A DNA stretch of 11,241 bases. Source: Alphaproteobacteria bacterium. GTDB taxonomy: Bacteria > Pseudomonadota > Alphaproteobacteria > Sneathiellales > Sneathiellaceae. The notes beneath the pieces were generated by a model that was given only the letters and a program-made list of their open reading frames with translations, was not told where the DNA came from and made no database searches. Location of the stretch: NCBI GenBank assembly GCA_006226265.1, contig SBHH01000346.1, positions 1 through 11,241 of the forward strand. The letters run 5' to 3'. A program made the translations under genes and the position numbers. Shown in pieces: positions 7,940-11,241 of the stretch (the first letter of the stretch is position 1; every line of letters starts with the position of its first letter).

Positions 7940-7958
7940 GAGGCGGGATTTTCGCCTC
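7940..7958. repeat. Inverted repeat upstream of the prpE promoter
   Basis: GAGGCG (7940-7945) and CGCCTC (7953-7958) form a perfect 6-bp dyad with a 7-nt spacer, just upstream of the prpE -35 element. No T-tract follows on either strand. It could bind an activator of prpE, or form a minor hairpin in read-through RNA from trcR. Confidence 0.3.
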
Positions 7959-7977
7959 CTGAGAACAGGACAGACCC

Positions 7978-8011
7978 AAAAAGAAAACCACGGAGAATTT
8001 CCCCGCGGTTT
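7978..8011 (-). terminator. Rho-independent terminator after trcR
   Basis: On the minus strand AAACCGCGG (complement of 8003-8011) pairs with CCGTGGTTT (complement of 7985-7993): 9 bp including one G-U, with a 9-nt loop. It is followed by a T-rich run TTTTCTTTTT (complement of 7978-7987). It lies 21 nt beyond the trcR stop and separates trcR from the prpE operon downstream. Confidence 0.8.
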
Positions 8012-8032
8012 ACCTTTAAAATTAGAGACGGA

Positions 8033-8797
8033 TCAGTTGTCGGAGGAGGATTTAAAAAGGTCCTCGAAGCTTTTCGCAGCCTTTTCCTTTTCGCCATCAT
8101 CCTCCTTCGGCGCAGCCTTGCCAAAGACAGCTTCGGCCTCGACGCGCGGATCATAGGCCTCTTCCTTATGAACCTGCTGCTTCTTCAATTCATAGGGCGT
8201 GAGCGGGACGGCGGCGGCTTCGGCGGCAACGGCAGCGGCCACCTCTTCCATCAGCTTGTCGCGATCCTCGTCCTTCCGGCGATGTGCGGATTTCTTGACG
8301 GCCTCGTCGAGCTCAAGCTGCGTGCAGATGCCAAGGCTGACCGGATCGCGCGGACGGATGTTCTGCGCGTTCCAGTGGGTCTTGTCGCGCACGGCGACGA
8401 TGGTCGTTTTCGTCGTACCCACCAGCTTCGAGATTTGCGCGTCGGTCAGTTCCGGGTGGAACTTCACCAGCCAGGAAATGGCATCCGGACGGTCACCCCG
8501 GCGCGACACCGGCGTATAACGACCGCCCCGGCGGCGCGGCTGCGGCACATCGCCTGCGGGTTTACTGATTTCAAGACGCGCGGTCGGATCGCCCTGACAG
8601 CGGTCCAGTTCTTCCTGCGTCAATTGTCCGTTGGCGAGCGGGTCAATGCCGACGATACCGACCGCCACTTCCCCGTCTGCAATTCCCTGTACTTCCAGCA
8701 CATGCAGGCCACAGAATTCGGCAATCTGCGAAAACGAAAGGGACGTATTGTCAATCAGCCAGACAGCAGTGGCTTTTGGCAATAGAGGCGTAACCAT
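8033..8797 (-). CDS. trcR: Cell-cycle transcriptional regulator TrcR (DUF1013)
   Basis: A 254-residue alphaproteobacterial regulator recognised from its N-terminal PLLPKATAVWLIDNTSLSF signature and overall layout. A first helix-turn-helix-like segment lies at about 18-40 (FSQIAEFCGLHVLEVQGIA), followed by an Arg/Gly-rich linker (88-103). A second helix-turn-helix-like segment spans about 105-140 (LTDAQISKLVGTTKTTIVAV), followed by an Ala/Glu/Lys-rich, probably extended or coiled C-terminus. The family is conserved in alphaproteobacteria and linked to cell-cycle transcription; its exact targets here cannot be read from sequence. AGGAG (complement of 8803-8807), 5 nt from the ATG, fixes the start. 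It follows the quinone oxidoreductase gene on the same strand after 98 nt, has its own promoter candidate, and ends at a good terminator. Confidence 0.92.
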   Translation of the reverse strand: MVTPLLPKATAVWLIDNTSLSFSQIAEFCGLHVLEVQGIADGEVAVGIVGIDPLANGQLTQEELDRCQGDPTARLEISKPAGDVPQPRRRGGRYTPVSRRGDRPDAISWLVKFHPELTDAQISKLVGTTKTTIVAVRDKTHWNAQNIRPRDPVSLGICTQLELDEAVKKSAHRRKDEDRDKLMEEVAAAVAAEAAAVPLTPYELKKQQVHKEEAYDPRVEAEAVFGKAAPKEDDGEKEKAAKSFEDLFKSSSDN

Positions 8798-8848
8798 AAT
8801 CTCTCCTTTGCGGCCCGCCCAGGTTGGACGGCGCCCGTTTACGATTCT

Positions 8849-8877
8849 GTTATGTATATGGCTGAAACAGGGCGCAA
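8849..8877 (-). promoter_or_regulatory. Weak promoter candidate for trcR
   Basis: On the minus strand TTGCGC (complement of 8872-8877) and CATAAC (complement of 8849-8854) are separated by 17 nt. Matches to consensus are partial (about 3/6 and 4/6). A CcrM-type GANTC site (GATTC, 8843-8847) lies around the expected start point. The spacing is good but the hexamers are weak. Confidence 0.35.
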
Positions 8878-8895
8878 AGTCTAGGCCGGAAAGCG

Positions 8896-9894
8896 CTAAA
8901 CCTGCAAAACGATCTTCCCGATATGCGAGGAATCGTCAATCCTTGCATGGGCTTTCGCCGCCTCACGAAGCGGGAAGACACTGTCCATCACCGGCTTGAT
9001 AGCGCCAGAGGACAGCAAAGGCCAGACTTTTTTCTCAAGCCGCCCGCCAATCTTCGATTTCGCCTGCACCGATTGCGGGCGCAAAGTGGATCCGGTGATG
9101 GTCAGCCGTTTCAGCATCATGGCCGCGAAATTGACTTCCGCAACCGGGCCACCAAGAAAAGCGATATAGACGAGCCGCCCCTCAACCGCGAGGGCTGAGA
9201 TATTGCGCTGGATATAATCGCCGCCGACCATGTCGAGAACGAGGTCGACCCCGCGCCCGTCAGTGAGTTCCTTCACCACCTCGACGAAATCCTCGATCTT
9301 ATAATTGATGCCGCGCTCCGCGCCAAGCTTTTCGACTTCACGGCATTTCTCATCGGTCGAGGCCGTGGTGAAGACCCGCGCGCCGAAAGCTTTTGCAAGC
9401 TGAATGGCCGTCGTGCCGATCCCGCTCGCCCCGCCATGGACGAGGAAAGTCTCCCCGCCCTGAAGACGGCCCCGGTCAAAGACATTGGTCCAGACCGTGA
9501 AGAAGGTTTCCGGGATGGCCGCCGCCTGCACCAGATCGAACCCCTCCGGCACATCGAGGCACTGGGCCTCCGGCGCGACGCAATATTCGGCATAGCCACC
9601 GCCCGCGACCAGAGCACAGAGCTTGTCACCAACCTTATATTTACGAACGCCCTCGCCCACAGCCGCAACGGTTCCGGAAATTTCCAGCCCCGGGATATCG
9701 GAGGCGCCCGGCGGCGGCGCGTATCCGCCAAGGCGCTGCAGCACATCCGGCCGGTTGACCCCGGCGGCGGCGACCTTGATCAGCACCTCTTCCGGCCCCG
9801 GACGCGGCACGGGCCGCTCGCCTGGCACCAGGACTTCCGGCCCGCCAAACCTGCTGATCTCAATGGCTGTCATCACATCGGGCAATGCCGTCAT
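8896..9894 (-). CDS. PIG3-type NAD(P)H quinone oxidoreductase
   Basis: A 332-residue zinc-independent medium-chain dehydrogenase/reductase of the PIG3 (TP53I3-like) quinone oxidoreductase group, reducing quinones or other electrophiles with NAD(P)H. Seen: an N-terminal GroES-like domain with AAAGVNRPDVLQRLGGY (42-58) and PGLEISGTVAAVG (68-80); the Rossmann domain with HGGASGIGTTAIQLAK (153-168); and the C-terminal STLRPQSVQAKSKI segment typical of the group. The frame stays open to an ATG at 10272, but homology begins only at 9894, where GGAG (complement of 9901-9904) lies 6 nt upstream; a second in-frame ATG is at 9873. The longer version would also overlap the DUF1192 gene antisense. It is divergent from DUF1192 and upstream of trcR, a grouping I recall from other alphaproteobacteria. 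Confidence 0.93.
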   Translation of the reverse strand: MTALPDVMTAIEISRFGGPEVLVPGERPVPRPGPEEVLIKVAAAGVNRPDVLQRLGGYAPPPGASDIPGLEISGTVAAVGEGVRKYKVGDKLCALVAGGGYAEYCVAPEAQCLDVPEGFDLVQAAAIPETFFTVWTNVFDRGRLQGGETFLVHGGASGIGTTAIQLAKAFGARVFTTASTDEKCREVEKLGAERGINYKIEDFVEVVKELTDGRGVDLVLDMVGGDYIQRNISALAVEGRLVYIAFLGGPVAEVNFAAMMLKRLTITGSTLRPQSVQAKSKIGGRLEKKVWPLLSSGAIKPVMDSVFPLREAAKAHARIDDSSHIGKIVLQV

Positions 9895-9996
9895 CTGTCT
9901 CTCCGTTCTTGATCGCCGGGCTGCAATTTCGCAGACAAGGCATCTGTTTTCCGTTATTCTCGCCCCGGTTCGCATAGCATATTGAGGAAAAAAGCA

Positions 9997-10179
9997 ATGA
10001 CAAGGGATGATGACGACATTTCGCGTCCGAAAAGGGAAAAAACCGATTTCGACGTCATGTCCATCGAGGAACTGGAAGAGCATATCGAAACACTCAATGC
10101 AGAAATCGAGCAAACCCGCGCTATGATTGAGAAAAAAAGGGCCGCCCAGAATGCCGCGGCCGGGTTCTTCAAAAACTGA
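9997..10179 (+). CDS. DUF1192 small coiled-coil protein
   Basis: A 60-residue acidic/charged protein of unknown function. The core VMSIEELEEHIETLNAEIEQ followed by an AMIEKKRAA helix and terminal FFKN is the DUF1192 pattern. It predicts one long amphipathic helix or coiled coil, probably for protein-protein contact. The ATG at 9997 is preferred because GAGGA (9984-9988) is 8 nt upstream; an in-frame TTG at 9982 would overlap that site. It is divergent from the quinone oxidoreductase (102-nt gap) and near trcR. No terminator is obvious directly after it. Confidence 0.88.
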   Translation: MTRDDDDISRPKREKTDFDVMSIEELEEHIETLNAEIEQTRAMIEKKRAAQNAAAGFFKN

Positions 10180-10275
10180 AAATCCTACGCGGCATGCATA
10201 CTCTGTGAAACCGTCAAATCCGTCGGCGAAAAAATAAACCTCCTTTTCGAAAAAAACGCGCATTTCGTGCATTCA

Positions 10276-10291
10276 TTAATTGTAATTTAAC
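10276..10291 (+). promoter_or_regulatory. Perfect CtrA-type binding box
   Basis: TTAA (10276-10279), seven bases, then TTAAC (10287-10291) match the CtrA consensus TTAA-N7-TTAAC exactly. The box covers the -35 region of the promoter candidate at 10280-10307, the usual place for CtrA-activated promoters. It lies upstream of the predicted RNA at 10314 and well downstream of the DUF1192 stop. The region is AT-rich, which raises the chance of a fortuitous match. Confidence 0.55.
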
Positions 10292-10307
10292 GGATAACGG
10301 CTAAATT
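10280..10307 (+). promoter_or_regulatory. Promoter candidate for the intergenic RNA
   Basis: TTGTAA (10280-10285) and TAAATT (10302-10307) are separated by 16 nt. CTAAAT (10301-10306), shifted one base, matches the alphaproteobacterial -10 CTATAT at five of six positions. The -35 is weak and lies inside the CtrA box, as expected for an activator-dependent promoter. The expected start point is about 10314. Confidence 0.4.
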
Positions 10308-10313
10308 GATTGT

Positions 10314-10412
10314 CAGCGGCCCTCTCAGGGCTGCTTGGATCGGAAGCCCATTTCCGGTCCTATGACGCCTCCCTGTTGACTTGGGCCGCCTTTTTAGGCG
10401 GCCTATTTTTTT
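10314..10412 (+). ncRNA. Predicted small RNA, about 100 nt, three stem-loops
   Basis: This lies in the 411-nt gene-free stretch 10180-10590, which has no credible open frame. Hairpin 1: AGCGGCCC (10315-10322) with GGGCTGCT (10328-10335), 8 bp with one G-U and a 5-nt loop. Hairpin 2: GGATCGGAA (10337-10345) with TTCCGGTCC (10352-10360), 9 bp with one G-U and a 6-nt loop. Then a single-stranded stretch contains CCTCCC (10368-10373), complementary to a Shine-Dalgarno core, and finally a strong terminator (10383-10412). A promoter and CtrA box precede it. The layout resembles trans-acting regulators such as the AbcR group, but I recognise no sequence family; it is not 6S, SRP, tmRNA or RNase P RNA as far as I can tell. 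The 5' end is inferred. Bases 10180-10275 upstream are AT-rich with nothing recognisable. Confidence 0.55.
10383..10412 (+). terminator. Strong rho-independent terminator of the small RNA
   Basis: GGGCCGCCT (10383-10391) pairs with AGGCGGCCT (10396-10404), 9 bp with an outer G-U and a TTTT loop, followed by seven T residues (10406-10412). No coding gene ends on this strand within 200 nt upstream, which argues for a dedicated non-coding transcript. A weaker second hairpin, AAACCA/TGGTTT (10417-10435) followed by T residues, lies just behind it and may act as a backup. Confidence 0.9.
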
Positions 10413-10460
10413 AGCCAAACCAAACACCCTGGTTTTTTGCCAAAAAAATGTGACAGACCC

Positions 10461-10490
10461 TTGACTCTAATGAAGAATCAGCGCTTTAAT
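10461..10490 (+). promoter_or_regulatory. Second plus-strand promoter candidate in the RNA locus
   Basis: TTGACT (10461-10466) and TTTAAT (10485-10490) each match consensus at five of six positions, with an 18-nt spacer. Two GANTC sites lie within it: GACTC (10463-10467) in the -35 and GAATC (10475-10479) in the spacer. No plus-strand gene follows. A transcript from about 10497 would be a very short RNA ending near the hairpin at 10532-10560, or would run antisense into the small gene at 10591-10863. Confidence 0.35.
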
Positions 10491-10525
10491 TTCGCCCATC
10501 AGAACAAGTCTGACAGGTTGAGGCA

Positions 10526-10560
10526 TAAAAAGAGGGGGCGCCATTTCTGGAAGCCCCCTC
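10526..10560 (-). terminator. Rho-independent terminator of the small minus-strand gene
   Basis: GAGGGGGC (complement of 10553-10560) pairs with GCCCCCTC (complement of 10532-10539), 8 bp with a 13-nt loop. On the minus strand it is followed by TTTTT (complement of 10527-10531). It lies about 30 nt beyond the stop at 10591. On the plus strand the following sequence is only AT-rich, so termination in that direction would be weaker. Confidence 0.8.
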
Positions 10561-10590
10561 AATTATTTATACCGGCTTATTAATGCAAGC

Positions 10591-10863
10591 TCACAAATGG
10601 CCGATCCGGGGCGGCCCGCCCTTGGATGCCTGGCTCGGCCCGAAGGCCTTGTCGAGAATGCTGGTGCTGTCTTCCGCAAGCTGAATGGCTTCCGTCAGAA
10701 GATTGAGAATCTTCATATTATTGGCCAGAACGGCCTTCGCTTCCGGGCGCATGTCGTCCGTAATCAATGTGCAGCGCTCGATCACATCCTTGCGGACGAT
10801 AACAAGCACTTCTTCAAGCTTTTTTCCCGCCGGGTTTTCCTCGGTCACGAGATAATGGGTCAA
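10591..10863 (-). CDS. Small conserved-looking protein of unknown function
   Basis: A 90-residue soluble protein, not assignable to a named family. It begins MTHYLVTEENPAGKKLEEVL, continues as amphipathic helices (about 10-75: VIVRKDVIERCTLITDD, then NNMKILNLLTEAIQLAED) and ends in a Gly/Pro-rich tail GGPPRIGHL. There is no signal peptide or membrane segment. No ATG start is available. The frame can begin at TTG 10878, but that codon is part of the sequence TTGGAGG, and the GGAGG there is ideally placed (8 nt) for the TTG at 10863, so the latter is chosen. A terminator follows. The gene stands alone, downstream of the acyl-CoA synthetase on the same strand but separated by 106 nt containing a CtrA-like site. 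It gives a coherent product with normal composition, so it is probably real. Confidence 0.75.
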   Translation of the reverse strand: MTHYLVTEENPAGKKLEEVLVIVRKDVIERCTLITDDMRPEAKAVLANNMKILNLLTEAIQLAEDSTSILDKAFGPSQASKGGPPRIGHL

Positions 10864-10912
10864 CTTCCTGCCCTCCAATCCAGAACTATGACGGAATCAT
10901 GCCAGATTTTTG

Positions 10913-10928
10913 GTTAAGAAATCACTAA
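10913..10928 (-). promoter_or_regulatory. CtrA-like site upstream of the small gene
   Basis: On the minus strand TTAG, seven bases, then TTAAC (complement of 10913-10928) differ from the CtrA consensus TTAA-N7-TTAAC by one base. The same stretch contains the inverted repeat GGTTA/TAACC (10912-10930). It lies about 50 nt upstream of the TTG start. A GANTC site (GAATC, 10894-10898) lies between. No clear -10 hexamer is seen at the right spacing. Confidence 0.3.
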
Positions 10929-10969
10929 CCCCGAATTGACCCGGGACCGGACGCCAGATGCTTCCCGGC

Positions 10970-11241
10970 CTACAGGTTTTTCGCCCGTTCCCGCAGGACG
11001 AATTTCTGCACCTTGCCGGTCGAGGTTTTGGGAAGCTCCGCAAAAACCACCGTCTTCGGGCATTTGAAACGGGCCATATTTTCGCGGCAGAAGGCGATGA
11101 TATCCTCCTCGCTCGTGCTTTTCCCCTCCCGCAGCATGACGAAGGCACAAGGCGTCTCGCCCCATTTCTCATCCGGCCTCGCGACCACCGCCGCCTCCAG
11201 AATGGCGGGATGGCGATAGAGCACATTCTCCACCTCGATCG
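10970..11241 (-). CDS. Acyl-CoA synthetase, C-terminal fragment (runs off window)
   Basis: Only the last ~90 residues are inside the window; the frame is open to the edge, so the start lies beyond 11241. The fragment is the C-terminal lid domain of AMP-forming acyl-CoA ligases. It opens with [11 protein letters not shown], the end of the ISSxEVE hinge region, then [12 protein letters not shown] and [20 protein letters not shown], followed by [14 protein letters not shown] at the end. The lysine in KTSTGK is the catalytic adenylation lysine. The wording fits the ~540-residue medium-chain or DmdB-like ligases; the substrate cannot be assigned from this end. It is distinct in type from the prpE at 5955-7868. 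No T-tract terminator follows; a 6-bp dyad CCGGGA/TCCCGG (10941-10968) lies just after the stop. Confidence 0.9.
   Translation of the reverse strand, partial: IEVENVLYRHPAILEAAVVARPDEKWGETPCAFVMLREGKSTSEEDIIAFCRENMARFKCPKTVVFAELPKTSTGKVQKFVLRERAKNL

Noticed and set aside
9895..10272. 126-residue N-terminal extension of the quinone oxidoreductase frame
   Set aside because: No homology to the family, it runs antisense through the DUF1192 gene, and a proper ribosome binding site marks 9894 as the start.
10314..10412. Candidate RNA as 6S, SRP, tmRNA or RNase P RNA
   Set aside because: None of the conserved cores I know for these RNAs is present, and about 100 nt is too short for 6S, tmRNA or RNase P RNA.
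10532..10560. Hairpin as the terminator of a plus-strand RNA
   Set aside because: The T-tract lies on the minus-strand side, so it mainly serves the gene ending at 10591; plus-strand use is only possible, not supported.
1..11241. Mobile element, CRISPR array, prophage or defence island
   Set aside because: No transposase, integrase, direct-repeat array, tRNA-linked repeat or defence gene was seen; the genes are mostly core alphaproteobacterial ones.

Overview
The window comes from the chromosome of an alphaproteobacterium. The evidence is a TrcR/DUF1013 cell-cycle regulator, a DUF1192 protein beside a PIG3-type quinone oxidoreductase, an alphaproteobacterial Hpt/receiver gene pair, and a perfect CtrA-type box (TTAA-N7-TTAAC). 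Gene content and protein style recall Sneathiella-like or Rhodospirillales-like bacteria, but the order cannot be fixed from this sequence alone. No mobile element, CRISPR array, tRNA or rRNA was seen, and nothing looks recently acquired.

Layout. (a) 2-3582, plus strand: the 3' nine-tenths of carB, an intergenic promoter candidate, greA and a strong terminator. (b) 3606-3998, minus: a small cupin protein. (c) 4146-5165, plus: a two-gene unit of a single receiver-domain protein and an Hpt-like protein. Both appear to lack the residue that would carry phosphate. (d) 5179-7868, minus: a propionyl-CoA synthetase gene followed 5 nt later by an SDR oxidoreductase gene, with a promoter candidate whose -10 lies in a perfect 7-bp dyad. 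(e) 8033-9894, minus: trcR and a PIG3-type quinone oxidoreductase; divergent from the latter at 9997-10179 is the DUF1192 gene. (f) 10180-10590: a 411-nt gap that looks like a non-coding RNA locus, with a CtrA box, a promoter candidate, two hairpins, a C-rich anti-Shine-Dalgarno stretch and a strong terminator, followed by a second promoter candidate and the terminator of the next minus-strand gene. (g) 10591-10863, minus: a small conserved-looking protein of unknown function with a TTG start. (h) 10970-11241, minus: the C-terminal end of an acyl-CoA synthetase running off the window.

Much of the content is housekeeping (pyrimidine/arginine precursor synthesis, transcript cleavage, short-chain acid activation). 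The less ordinary parts are the phospho-site-less receiver/Hpt pair and the CtrA-box-preceded RNA locus. The latter lies about 1.5 kb from the start of trcR, which hints at cell-cycle control. Promoters, operators and the RNA were read by eye and are predictions.
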